Part shown: piece by piece, positions 1 through 8,756 of the stretch | How positions within the stretch are numbered: position 1 is the first letter of the stretch | How the letters are laid out: every line of letters starts with the position of its first letter | From: Staphylococcus succinus | GTDB taxonomy: Bacteria; Bacillota; Bacilli; Staphylococcales; Staphylococcaceae | Reading direction: 5' to 3' | DNA length: 64,000 nucleotides | Assembly (NCBI RefSeq): GCF_029024945.1 | Contig: NZ_CP118976.1 | Span: forward strand, 1,116,001 to 1,180,000 | Notes under the pieces: model-generated | Told to the model about the DNA's origin: nothing | Seen by the model: only the letters and a program-made list of their open reading frames with translations | The model's database searches: none | Program-made: the position numbers and the translations under genes

Positions 1-62
1 CTCTCATATAATTGCATAATTCATAGTTTAATTTTAAACTGTTTATAAGATTAATTTTATTT

Positions 63-94
63 AAAATTCTATTATTTATACAGAGTAGAATTTT
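63..94 (+). promoter_or_regulatory. Inverted repeat upstream of rot
   Basis: Perfect 9-bp inverted repeat, AAAATTCTA at 63-71 and TAGAATTTT at 86-94, in the AT-rich region before rot. A second short pair, AGAGTA/TACTCT, overlaps its right half. It could be an operator or the start of the leader. No clear promoter was assigned. Confidence 0.3.
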
Positions 95-166
95 ATACTC
101 TAGGAATGAGAGTTTTACGAATTAATTTTACATGTTTAATATTTACTATGATTGGGGGATTACTCT

Positions 167-568
167 ATGGGAAAAACACTTATTGATAATGTTGATGGAG
201 TGTTGAGATTAGAAATGATCTTGCAAGACATCGAGGATATTTTTTCTAAAGTACAAAAGCAATACAAGATGTCTAAAGAAGAAATCTTGATTCTTTTAAC
301 ACTTTGGAAAGAAGGTTCAATGACTTTAAAGGAAATGGATGACTTTGTACATGTCAAATCATATAAGCGTACAAGAACTTATAATGATTTAGTCGAAAAA
401 GAGTGGGTTATTAAAGAAAGACCTCAAAATGACGAGCGTACAGTTATTATTCATTTTAACGAAGATTTAAAAGATCAAAGGGAAGATCTTTTGAATTTCT
501 TCAAAGAGGAAATTGAAGCAAAAGCAACAAGTATCCAAACTAGTCTTAAATCTATCATAAACTTATAG
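167..568 (+). CDS. rot: Rot, SarA-family transcriptional regulator (repressor of toxins)
   Basis: 133-aa winged-helix protein of the SarA family. In S. aureus Rot represses toxin and protease genes and activates surface-protein genes, downstream of RNAIII. The core LILLTLWKEGSMTLKEMDDF and the wing with the family's DER triplet (about residues 89-91, ERPQNDERTVIIHFN) are visible, and the sequence is close to S. aureus Rot as I recall it. An in-frame TTG lies 15 bases upstream, but the ATG at 167 has a GGGGGA ribosome binding site 7 bases before it and gives the usual 133-aa length. Followed by a terminator, so monocistronic. What it regulates in this species cannot be read from the sequence. 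Confidence 0.9.
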   Translation: MGKTLIDNVDGVLRLEMILQDIEDIFSKVQKQYKMSKEEILILLTLWKEGSMTLKEMDDFVHVKSYKRTRTYNDLVEKEWVIKERPQNDERTVIIHFNEDLKDQREDLLNFFKEEIEAKATSIQTSLKSIINL

Positions 569-607
569 GGAATAATTATAGGTTGGGATATGTATCCTAA
601 ATCTAAA

Positions 608-646
608 AAGACCAATCAGATTTTTTAAATCTGATTGGTTTTTTAT
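608..646 (+). terminator. Bidirectional Rho-independent terminator (rot / mnmM)
   Basis: ACCAATCAGATTT pairs with AAATCTGATTGGT and is followed by TTTTTT. The other strand has a shorter T-run, so it probably also ends the converging mnmM transcript. Confidence 0.85.
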
Positions 647-701
647 TTTATACAAATAGTGGTTAGTGATCTTAATATACAGAAATGAGAACAAGAACAA
701 T

Positions 702-1265
702 TTATAACCTTTTTTCTATTGCACAGATAAAAGGTGGGTTGTTTTGTTGATTTATAAATTGGTATTGAAGTACATGAGCTTTATTTTGATCGAAGCATCT
801 TAAGTATTCAATGACAGCATCTCGTTCTATTATACCTTCTTCATGTCCATGATATATTACTAAAACAATCACACCTTCTGGTGCTAATATATCGAAGATG
901 GAATTAATTGCAGCAATCGTACTTTCAGGATGTGTAACGATTGATTTATCGCCTTTAGGTAAATAACCCAAATTGAAAATTGCTGCATCTATTTGCCCGT
1001 GTTCTTCTGTTGGAATATATTGTTGTACGTTGTCATGACTTGCTTGAAACAATTCGACATTATGAAATTCGACTGTTTTTTGTTGCGTATTATGGATAGC
1101 TTTCGTCTGAATATCAAAGCCATAGACTTTACCATTAGGTACTTGTTGTGCAAGGAAGTATGTATCATTGCCATTGCCACATGTGGCATCAATTACAATA
1201 CTCTCTTTATTAATATGTGTGGTGACTAAGGTTTTGGCAAATGGTAGTATACGTTCTAATTTCAT
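702..1265 (-). CDS. mnmM: SAM-dependent methyltransferase YtqB/MnmM, tRNA wobble uridine
   Basis: 187-aa class I SAM methyltransferase of the YtqB family. Motif I is DATCGNGND (residues 26-34), and a family-specific NLGYLPKGDK lies at about 99-108. In B. subtilis YtqB (MnmM) methylates 5-aminomethyl-2-thiouridine at tRNA position 34. Older annotations call the family rRNA methylase, which I consider outdated. Its start ATG overlaps the stop of the upstream radical-SAM gene by 4 bases, indicating translational coupling and a joint role. Family identity is clear; the precise reaction here is by homology. Confidence 0.85.
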   Translation of the reverse strand: MKLERILPFAKTLVTTHINKESIVIDATCGNGNDTYFLAQQVPNGKVYGFDIQTKAIHNTQQKTVEFHNVELFQASHDNVQQYIPTEEHGQIDAAIFNLGYLPKGDKSIVTHPESTIAAINSIFDILAPEGVIVLVIYHGHEEGIIERDAVIEYLRCFDQNKAHVLQYQFINQQNNPPFICAIEKRL

Positions 1266-2215
1266 GATTGAACAGTACTTTCAAAAAGTTTGCCTTGATA
1301 GGATGCTCTTCGTGCAAGCTCGTTATCAATTTCATTTAAAACTTCCCATTTATTTACACTCCACATGGGCCCGACCATTAAATCAATAGGACCATCACCA
1401 GTTATTCTGTGGACAATCATTTCTTTGGGGATGATTTCTAACTGATCACAAACCAAATTGGTATATTCTTCTTGTGACATAAATTCCAACATACCTTTAT
1501 CATATTGCTTAACCATTGGTGTGCCTTTTAATAAATGAAGCAAATGTATTTTAATACCTTGGACATCCATTTGTGCAACTGTTTTAGCAGTTTCCATCAT
1601 CATATTGTAATCTTCGCCAGGCAGTCCATTAATGATATGAGTGCAAATATTGATATTATGCTTACGTAATTTTTGGATACCTTCATAATATGTCTGCATA
1701 TCATGGGCGCGATTAATTAAATCTGAAGTTTCTTGGTGTACTGTTTGTAAACCAAGTTCTACCCATAAATACGTGCGCTCATTCAACTCTGCTAAATATT
1801 CTACAACATCATCTGGTAAACAATCAGGTCTTGTACCTATAGATAGTCCGACTACACCAGGTTCTTTTAATGCCGTTTCATACTTTTCTCGTAATACTTC
1901 AACTGGTGCATGTGTGTTAGTGAATGCTTGAAAATATGCAATGTACTGACCATCATGCCATTTTTCATGCATTCTATCTTTGATTTGTCGAAATTGTACT
2001 TCAATTGGATCGACGCGATCGCCTGCAAAGTCGCCACTTCCTGCAGCTGAACAAAATGTGCAACCGCCATGTGCTACAGTTCCATCTCTATTTGGACAAT
2101 CAAAACCGCCATCAATAGCTACTTTGAAAATTTTCTGGCCAAATTTATTTTTCAAGTGATAGTTCCATGTGTGATACCTTTTATTTTCGAATGCGTAAGG
2201 GAAAAATTGACCCAT
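1262..2215 (-). CDS. mnmL: Radical SAM protein YtqA/MnmL (TIGR01212 type)
   Basis: 317 aa. The iron-sulfur cluster cysteines are C40, C52 and C55, a CX11CX2C spacing instead of the usual CX3CX2C, which is typical of the YtqA / TIGR01212 family. The B. subtilis homologue (MnmL) acts with MnmM in finishing the xm5s2U34 wobble modification, converting the MnmEG product toward aminomethyl uridine. First gene of a two-gene minus-strand operon with mnmM (4-base overlap). RBS AAAGGA precedes the ATG. The divergent neighbour is an MFS transporter. Confidence 0.85.
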   Translation of the reverse strand: MGQFFPYAFENKRYHTWNYHLKNKFGQKIFKVAIDGGFDCPNRDGTVAHGGCTFCSAAGSGDFAGDRVDPIEVQFRQIKDRMHEKWHDGQYIAYFQAFTNTHAPVEVLREKYETALKEPGVVGLSIGTRPDCLPDDVVEYLAELNERTYLWVELGLQTVHQETSDLINRAHDMQTYYEGIQKLRKHNINICTHIINGLPGEDYNMMMETAKTVAQMDVQGIKIHLLHLLKGTPMVKQYDKGMLEFMSQEEYTNLVCDQLEIIPKEMIVHRITGDGPIDLMVGPMWSVNKWEVLNEIDNELARRASYQGKLFESTVQS

Positions 2216-2323
2216 ATAACATTTTCCTTTCTAAAATCATTATAGTTAAAGATTTTAACATATTTTAGTGATATAGTGTTTAGTGTAAAATTAGAAAATT
2301 AAATTTAGAGAGGGGCTTAGTGC

Positions 2324-3493
2324 ATGAACATGCCTAAATCAGTGTGGTGGTTGGTTATTGGTATGGCATTAAATATTACTGGTTCAAGCTTCTTATGGCC
2401 ATTAAATACAATATATATGAATGAACAATTAGATAAGAGTCTGACAATCGCTGGATTGGTATTAATGATTAATTCCTTTGGCATGGTTGTCGGTAATTTA
2501 TTAGGCGGTAGCTTATTTGATAAATTGGGTGGTTATCGAACGATAATGATAGGCACAGTCATATGTTTAATGAGTACCACATTATTGAATTTCTTTCATG
2601 GTTGGCCATGGTATGCTGTATGGTTAGTTGCATTAGGCTTTGGTGGTGGCATGATTGTTCCAGCGATTTATGCTATGGCAGGAGCGGTGTGGCCCAATGG
2701 TGGTAGGCAAACTTTTAATGCCATTTATTTAGCGCAAAATTTAGGAGTTGCAATTGGGGCGGCTTCAGGTGGTTTTGTAGCAGAATTGAGTTTTAATTAT
2801 ATTTTTATAGCAAACTTATTAATGTATGTTGCATTTGCCGTTGTGGCTGTAACGCAATTTAATATAAAACTTGATTTAAAAGTTAAAACAAATGATGCAA
2901 TGAATTTATTATCTAAAGACAATAGAGTGCAAGTTACAGCATTAACGCTCTTGTGTGTAATGTTTAGTATTTGTTGGATAGCATACATTCAATGGGAAAG
3001 TACTATTGCTTCGTTTACACAGGAAATAAATATTTCGATGGGCCAATATAGTTTGCTATGGACTGTAAATGGCATAATGATATTAGTCGCACAACCATTA
3101 ATATTACCAATTATAAAATTATTAAAAGGCAATTTAAAATATCAAATGCTTGTGGGTATATGTATATTTATACTTTCATTCTTTGTGACGAGCTTTGCAC
3201 AACAATTTTCAGTGTTTATGATAGGAATGATTATACTTACTCTAGGAGAGATGTTTGTATGGCCAGCTGTTCCTACCATCGCTAATCAATTAGCACCTAA
3301 AGGTAAAGAAGGATCTTTTCAAGGGTATGTGAATTCTGCGGCTACAGTTGGAAAAGCATTTGGTCCGCTTCTAGGTGGAATCGTTGTCGATACATTTAAC
3401 ATGCAGGCAATGTTTTTAAGTATGATTGCATTACTAGTCATTGCACTCATTTTTTTAATGATTTATGATAGAAAGCTATCGAATGATACTTAA
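2324..3493 (+). CDS. MFS family transporter (putative efflux)
   Basis: 389-aa integral membrane protein with about 12 hydrophobic segments. The MFS signature after helix 2 is GGSLFDKLGGYRTIMIG, with a related repeat in the second half (LGGIVVDTF). It resembles the YttB-like multidrug-type exporters that often sit before leuS in staphylococci; substrate unknown. RBS GAGAGGGG lies before ATG 2324, and a second ATG two codons later is also possible. Expressed divergently from mnmL, with about 110 bases between them. Confidence 0.8.
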   Translation: MNMPKSVWWLVIGMALNITGSSFLWPLNTIYMNEQLDKSLTIAGLVLMINSFGMVVGNLLGGSLFDKLGGYRTIMIGTVICLMSTTLLNFFHGWPWYAVWLVALGFGGGMIVPAIYAMAGAVWPNGGRQTFNAIYLAQNLGVAIGAASGGFVAELSFNYIFIANLLMYVAFAVVAVTQFNIKLDLKVKTNDAMNLLSKDNRVQVTALTLLCVMFSICWIAYIQWESTIASFTQEINISMGQYSLLWTVNGIMILVAQPLILPIIKLLKGNLKYQMLVGICIFILSFFVTSFAQQFSVFMIGMIILTLGEMFVWPAVPTIANQLAPKGKEGSFQGYVNSAATVGKAFGPLLGGIVVDTFNMQAMFLSMIALLVIALIFLMIYDRKLSNDT

Positions 3494-3589
3494 GGTGTAA
3501 GTATACTGTTGACATATGGTTTTGACTTTAATTCTGTTTGATAAACTGATATTTCAATTTTTCCACTTGAAATAAACCCTTATTTCAAA

Positions 3590-3812
3590 TATTATTAATA
3601 ATGTATAGGAGTAGTAATTTGAGAGCTTATCTACAGAGAACTAGGAAGGGTGGAACCTAGTGTTAAGTCTTGAGTGAACTTACCAGAACTCAAAGTGAAT
3701 TTATAACATCTCTAACTATTTAATTAAAATGAGCGCACATTTAATGTGAAACAGGGTGGTACCGCGGCATAGTCGTCCCTTAGTAATGAATAATAGTTTG
3801 AGGTGTTTTTTT
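3590..3812 (+). promoter_or_regulatory. T-box leader of leuS (leucine specifier CTT)
   Basis: The T-box core AGGGTGGTACCGCGG is at 3752-3766. The Stem I hairpin loop has GGTGGAA (arms CTAGG/CCTAG). The specifier is in the GAA-CTT-ACC context, CTT at 3679-3681, a leucine codon that matches the downstream gene. Uncharged tRNA-Leu would stabilise the antiterminator. The competing terminator is weak: CCTTAG (3778-3783) with TTGAGG (3798-3803), including wobbles, then seven T. The 5' boundary is approximate. This region fills the gap between the MFS gene and leuS. Confidence 0.9.
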
Positions 3813-3833
3813 ATTGAATAGGAGGAAGTAGTA

Positions 3834-6248
3834 GTGAATTACAATCATAATCAAATAGAAAAAAAGTGGCAGGATTATTGGGAAGAATTTAAAACTTTTA
3901 AAACAAGTGACAATTTAGGGCAGAAGAAATTCTACGCACTAGATATGTTCCCTTATCCATCAGGCGCAGGGCTACATGTTGGACATCCAGAGGGTTATAC
4001 TGCAACGGATATCGTTTCAAGATATAAACGCATGCAAGGGTATAATGTATTACATCCAATGGGATGGGACGCTTTTGGGCTTCCTGCAGAACAATATGCC
4101 TTGGATACAGGTAATGATCCACGCGAGTTCACTAAACAGAATATTCAAACCTTTAAACGCCAAATAAAAGAATTAGGTTTTAGTTATGATTGGGATAGAG
4201 AAGTGAATACAACTGATCCTGAATATTATAAATGGACGCAATGGATTTTTATACAGTTGTATAATAAAGGACTTGCTTATGTTGATGAAGTTGCAGTAAA
4301 CTGGTGCCCAGCTTTAGGTACAGTGCTTTCAAATGAAGAAGTAATAGATGGAGTTTCTGAACGTGGTGGACATCCAGTGTATCGTAGACCGATGAAACAA
4401 TGGGTATTAAAAATCACTGAATATGCCGATCGTTTATTAGAAGACTTAGATGATTTAGATTGGCCTGAATCATTAAAAGACATGCAACGTAACTGGATAG
4501 GTCGTTCAGAAGGTGCGGCTATTGCGTTTGATGTAGAAAATAGTGATGCACAGGTTGAAGTATTTACAACACGTCCTGATACGATTTATGGTGCAACGTT
4601 CTTAGTGTTGAGTCCTGAACATGAATTAGTAAACCAAATTACAACTGAAGATAAAAAAGAAGCAGTTGAACAATATCAACAAGAAGCGGCGAAAAAATCT
4701 GATTTAGAGCGTACAGGTCTCTCTAAAGAAAAATCAGGTGTATTTATTGGCGCGTATGCGGTAAATCCGTTATCAGGTGAACGTACACCGATATGGATTG
4801 CTGACTATGTTTTATCAACATATGGTACTGGAGCTGTAATGGCTGTGCCAAGTGGTGACCAAAGAGACTATGAATTTGCTCAAACATTTGATTTGCCAAT
4901 TGTGGAAGTTATTGAAGGTGGAGATTTATCAAAAGAAGCATATGCTGGTGATGGCCCTCATATCAACTCAGGAGAATTGAATGGTCTGTATAACGCAGAT
5001 GCTATTTCAAAAGCAATAGAATTATTAGAACAGAAAAACGCTGGCACGAAAAAAGTTAACTATAAACTTAGAGATTGGTTATTCAGTCGTCAAAGATACT
5101 GGGGAGAGCCTATACCAGTCATTCATTGGGAAGATGGATCGATGACTACGGTACCGGAAGATGAATTGCCATTATTGTTACCTGAAACGGATGAAATCAA
5201 GCCATCAGGTACAGGTGAATCACCATTAGCTAATATTGATAGTTTTGTAAATGTAGTAGACCAAGAAACTGGTATGAAAGGTCGTCGTGAAACTAATACG
5301 ATGCCGCAATGGGCAGGTAGTTGCTGGTACTATTTAAGATATATAGACCCAAATAATGACCAAATGCTTGCTGACCCGGAAAAATTAAAACATTGGTTAC
5401 CAGTTGATTTATATATAGGTGGCGTAGAACATGCTGTTTTACATTTATTATATGCAAGATTCTGGCACAAAGTACTTTATGATTTAGGTGTTGTACCAAC
5501 AAAAGAGCCATTCCAAAAATTATATAATCAAGGCATGATTCTTGGTGAAGGTAATGAAAAAATGAGTAAATCTAAAGGTAACGTAATTAATCCAGATGAT
5601 ATCGTCACATCACATGGCGCAGATACACTACGTTTATACGAAATGTTTATGGGGCCGCTTGATGCTGCAATAGCTTGGAGTGAAAATGGCTTAGATGGTT
5701 CAAGACGATTCCTAGATAGAATATGGCGTTTGCTCGTTACTGAAGATGATTCACTTTCTATTAAAGTGGTAAATAACAATAGTAAAAATTTAGATAAGAG
5801 TTACCATCAAACCGTTAAAAAAGTCACTGAAGACTTTAACACTTTGAATTTCAATACTGCAATTAGTCAATTGATGGTCTTCATCAATGATTGTTACAAA
5901 ACTGATGAAATATACAAACCGTATATTGAAGGATTTGTAAAAATGTTATCACCAATTGCACCTCACATATCAGAAGAACTATGGTCTCGTCTAGGTCATG
6001 ATGAAACAATTACTTACCAACCGTGGCCTTCATATGATGAATCATTATTAGTCGATGATGAAGTGGAAATTGTTGTACAAGTAAACGGTAAAGTACGTGC
6101 CAAGATTAAAGTTTCAAGAGATGTTTCAAAAGAGGATATGCAACAAATAGCGCTTGATAATGATATTATTAAAGGTGAAATTGAAGGTAAAGAGATTAAA
6201 AAAGTAATTGCTGTACCACAAAAACTTGTTAATATCGTAGCTAAATAA
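3834..6248 (+). CDS. leuS: Leucyl-tRNA synthetase
   Basis: 804-aa class Ia aminoacyl-tRNA synthetase that charges tRNA-Leu. HIGH-type motif HVGH lies at residues 48-51 within YPSGAGLHVGHPEGY. The KMSKS loop is at about residue 575. The CP1 editing domain lies between them (GTGAVMAVPSGDQRDYEF), and the C-terminal tRNA-binding part ends LVNIVAK. GTG start at 3834 with a strong GGAGGAAG site. Controlled by the leucine T-box immediately upstream. The rhodanese gene starts 19 bases after the stop, so the two are probably cotranscribed. Confidence 0.98.
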   Translation: MNYNHNQIEKKWQDYWEEFKTFKTSDNLGQKKFYALDMFPYPSGAGLHVGHPEGYTATDIVSRYKRMQGYNVLHPMGWDAFGLPAEQYALDTGNDPREFTKQNIQTFKRQIKELGFSYDWDREVNTTDPEYYKWTQWIFIQLYNKGLAYVDEVAVNWCPALGTVLSNEEVIDGVSERGGHPVYRRPMKQWVLKITEYADRLLEDLDDLDWPESLKDMQRNWIGRSEGAAIAFDVENSDAQVEVFTTRPDTIYGATFLVLSPEHELVNQITTEDKKEAVEQYQQEAAKKSDLERTGLSKEKSGVFIGAYAVNPLSGERTPIWIADYVLSTYGTGAVMAVPSGDQRDYEFAQTFDLPIVEVIEGGDLSKEAYAGDGPHINSGELNGLYNADAISKAIELLEQKNAGTKKVNYKLRDWLFSRQRYWGEPIPVIHWEDGSMTTVPEDELPLLLPETDEIKPSGTGESPLANIDSFVNVVDQETGMKGRRETNTMPQWAGSCWYYLRYIDPNNDQMLADPEKLKHWLPVDLYIGGVEHAVLHLLYARFWHKVLYDLGVVPTKEPFQKLYNQGMILGEGNEKMSKSKGNVINPDDIVTSHGADTLRLYEMFMGPLDAAIAWSENGLDGSRRFLDRIWRLLVTEDDSLSIKVVNNNSKNLDKSYHQTVKKVTEDFNTLNFNTAISQLMVFINDCYKTDEIYKPYIEGFVKMLSPIAPHISEELWSRLGHDETITYQPWPSYDESLLVDDEVEIVVQVNGKVRAKIKVSRDVSKEDMQQIALDNDIIKGEIEGKEIKKVIAVPQKLVNIVAK

Positions 6249-6267
6249 ATCTTTGGAGGAATTGAAC

Positions 6268-6579
6268 ATGGAATCTATTACAGTTGATGAATTAAAAGAA
6301 AAAGTTTTAGACGCAAACCCAGTTAATATTGTAGATGTGAGAACGGATGCAGAAACAGCTATGGGCATTATACCAGGCGCAGAAACAATTCCCATGAACC
6401 AAATTCCAGAAAATTTAAGCCATTTTAATGAAGATGAAACTTATTACATCATATGTAAAGTTGGCGGTCGTAGTGCACAAGTTGTTCAGTATTTAGAACA
6501 AAATGATGTACGTGCAGTAAATGTCGAAGGTGGCATGGATGCTTGGGGAGACGAAGGTCTAGATGTTAAAAGTGTATAA
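6268..6579 (+). CDS. Single-domain rhodanese-like sulfurtransferase
   Basis: 103-aa cytoplasmic rhodanese domain. The active-site loop is CKVGGRS with cysteine at residue 63, preceded by YYIICKVGG. Such proteins carry persulfide sulfur from thiosulfate or low-molecular-weight persulfides. The true start is ATG 6268, seven bases after GGAGGA; an upstream in-frame TTG overlaps the ribosome binding site. It lies 19 bases after leuS and is followed by a strong terminator, so leuS readthrough probably expresses it. Physiological sulfur donor and acceptor unknown. Confidence 0.85.
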   Translation: MESITVDELKEKVLDANPVNIVDVRTDAETAMGIIPGAETIPMNQIPENLSHFNEDETYYIICKVGGRSAQVVQYLEQNDVRAVNVEGGMDAWGDEGLDVKSV

Positions 6580-6601
6580 TAAAGATTAAATATAAAGATT
6601 A

Positions 6602-6637
6602 AGGGTCCTATTACTGTAAACGTAATAGGACCTTTTT
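6602..6637 (+). terminator. Terminator of the leuS-rhodanese unit
   Basis: GGTCCTATTAC pairs with GTAATAGGACC and is followed by TTTTTT. Confidence 0.9.
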
Positions 6638-6736
6638 TAGTTGAAAAATTTAAATACAAAATTTTGCGGTTAATTGGTTTCTAATGGGAATAGTGGGACA
6701 AGTTATATGATAGTTGTGTAGCTAGACTTTATAGTC

Positions 6737-7996
6737 TTATGGCTGAAAGACACCTGCATTAGTCCCTGACACATGTCCTGTTACTAAGGCGCTAGTGATG
6801 TTATATCCGCCAGTATAGCCATGTATATCTAATACTTCACCACATAAGAATAAGCCTGGTACTATTTTGGACATCATTGTTTTGGGGTGGATTTCTTTTA
6901 ATGAAACGCCTCCTCCAGTTACAAAAGCTTTATCAATAGGTAGTGTACCGTTCACGCTAAAAATGAAGCCTTTCAATAATTTAACTAACTCATTAATTTG
7001 TATGTTAGAAATGTGGTGGGCTGTAATTTCCTCTGTAACTCCAGCTTGTTCTAACATAAATAATAAATAACGTTCTTCTATTAAGCCATGTAAGCTGTTT
7101 TTTACATATTTATCTGGCGTTTCCTTTAATAATGACCTAATTTGTACCTCTAAGTCATTCGTTGAAAGTTCTGGAAATACATCTAATTGCATTTGTATAT
7201 CTTGTTTTTTTTGATTCTTTTGCTCTTTATATACAAATTGACTACAGCGTAAAGCAGCAGGGCCACTGATTCCGAAATGAGTGAAAATCATATCCATTTG
7301 ATGAGTGATACGATGTTTGCCATTTTTCTTTAATACAGATAAAGCTACATTCTTTAAACTTAACCCTTTTAGACGTTTTTGTTTAATAAATGGTTCTGCA
7401 GACGTGATGGGTACTTCTGTAGGAAATAACTCTGTTATAGTATGACCAAGAGCTTCTGCAAATTTGTAACCGTCACCGGTTGAACCTGTTTGTGGCACGC
7501 TCGTACCACCAGTTGCAATGATGAGACTCTTACTAGTAAATTGCTGTTGATCATTGAGTGTAACTTGGAATGTTTGATCTTCAGTGTAAGCAATAGAGTG
7601 AACAGTTGATTCCTCCATTACGTCTACCTTATTTTGTTGAATAGTGTGCGTCAGAGTATCCACGACATCTTGTGCTTTATTTGATACGGGGAACATTCGT
7701 CCATGATCTTCTTCTTTAAGTTTGACACCTCTCGATTCAAAAAATTGAATAATAGATTCATTATCAAATACAGAAAAGGGGCTATATAAAAACTTTCCGT
7801 TACCAGGTATGTTTTTTATAATTTCGTCATAAGGAAGACGGTTGGTAACATTACAACGGCCACCACCAGAAATTTTTAATTTACGACCAAGTCCTTTTTT
7901 CTTTTCAATCAATAAGATATCATCACTGTTAGTACTTGCCGCAGCAGCCGCCATCAGTCCACTGGGACCGCCGCCTATAATAATTGTTTGATACAT
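6737..7996 (-). CDS. HI0933-family FAD-dependent flavoprotein
   Basis: 419-aa flavoprotein of the HI0933/TIGR00275 group. The N-terminal dinucleotide-binding motif is GGGPSGLMAA, followed by the family stretch KISGGGRCNVTN. C-terminal FAD contacts are FLCGEVLDIHGYTGGYN. These proteins are sometimes labelled aminoacetone oxidase; the in vivo substrate is not established. RBS GGGAGG before the ATG. It is the left core-genome neighbour of a prophage scar that starts in its upstream region, so its native promoter may have been altered by the insertion. Confidence 0.8.
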   Translation of the reverse strand: MYQTIIIGGGPSGLMAAAAASTNSDDILLIEKKKGLGRKLKISGGGRCNVTNRLPYDEIIKNIPGNGKFLYSPFSVFDNESIIQFFESRGVKLKEEDHGRMFPVSNKAQDVVDTLTHTIQQNKVDVMEESTVHSIAYTEDQTFQVTLNDQQQFTSKSLIIATGGTSVPQTGSTGDGYKFAEALGHTITELFPTEVPITSAEPFIKQKRLKGLSLKNVALSVLKKNGKHRITHQMDMIFTHFGISGPAALRCSQFVYKEQKNQKKQDIQMQLDVFPELSTNDLEVQIRSLLKETPDKYVKNSLHGLIEERYLLFMLEQAGVTEEITAHHISNIQINELVKLLKGFIFSVNGTLPIDKAFVTGGGVSLKEIHPKTMMSKIVPGLFLCGEVLDIHGYTGGYNITSALVTGHVSGTNAGVFQP

Positions 7997-8024
7997 TTAA
8001 TTGCCTCCCTTTACAATATAATGT

Positions 8025-8039
8025 TATTTTATAGTAATA
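8025..8039 (+). repeat. Left copy of 15-bp direct repeat, candidate att core
   Basis: TATTTTATAGTAATA, identical to 10626-10640. It lies between the flavoprotein start and the 3' end of the integrase remnant. Together the two copies bracket all the accessory genes, which fits attL/attR. AT-richness makes a chance match possible. Confidence 0.5.
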
Positions 8040-8086
8040 ACATTCTTGTTGCTATGAATCGCTATATTAACGGAGTTTATAAGGTT

Positions 8087-8702
8087 TTATAATGACATGT
8101 AAATTATTTTAAGGGCATAAAAAGGGCAAACATAAATAATTTTTATTGCCTCTAATTTATTAACCATAGCTTTTTCCATCTTATTAGTAACATATGTATA
8201 CACTTTTAATGTTGTATTTGAGTTACTGTATCCGACACGATTCATGATTACTTTTAAACTCATACCCAATTCAGCAAGTATTGAAATATATGTATGTCTT
8301 AAAGTATGACTAGTCACATGTTTATTGATTTTTAATTCAGTTGTACATTCATGCAAAGCCTTATTTATTCTATTAGATTGGATAGTGTTACCACTTAAAG
8401 CACAAAATATAAAACCACAATCAGTATATTTAACTTTCATAAGTTTTAACTTCTTACTTTTCTAACACAAGTTTATTAATGATTTCAATACATCTTGTCG
8501 TTAAATTTATTACTCTATAACTTTTATTAGTCTTCGTTGTTTCTTTCGAACCGAATCTCTCATCACTTTTCGCCCAAAACATTGTACCATTTACGCTTAA
8601 TGTTTTGATCTCAAAATCAATATCATTAACTTTTATTGCTAATAACTCGCCTATACGTAAACCTGTTAAAGACTGAAACTCTATTGCTAAAGCTGTGTAC
8701 AA
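8087..8702 (-). pseudogene. Broken phage-type tyrosine recombinase (integrase), truncated and frameshifted
   Basis: Two adjoining minus-strand frames form the catalytic half of a phage integrase. The first (8702-8454) carries box I, TGLRIGELLAIK. The second (8440-8087) carries HTLRHTYIS with the HxxR pair and the tyrosine region LKVYTYVTNK. A stop at about 8454-8456 separates them, and removing one base there would join the frames. The N-terminal arm and core-binding domain (roughly 170-180 residues in relatives) are absent: homology begins just before box I, directly after the terminator of the lipoprotein gene. A TTG preceded by AGGAGG happens to sit at the junction. It should not produce a working recombinase. 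Confidence 0.85.
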
Positions 8703-8721
8703 AATTCCTCCTAAAAAAAAT

Positions 8722-8750
8722 AAAAAAATATAGGGCAGTAGGGACTGCCC
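8722..8750 (-). terminator. Terminator after the Ltp-like lipoprotein gene
   Basis: Read on the minus strand, GGGCAGT pairs with ACTGCCC across a 4-base loop, followed by a T-rich run. It ends the lipoprotein transcript before the integrase remnant. Confidence 0.8.
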
Positions 8751-8756
8751 ATAGAA

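Noticed and set aside
8454..8702. A separate small gene starting at the TTG after AGGAGG
   Set aside because: The sequence is the middle of an integrase and continues after a one-base shift into the rest of the catalytic domain, so it is a pseudogene piece although the start site looks usable.
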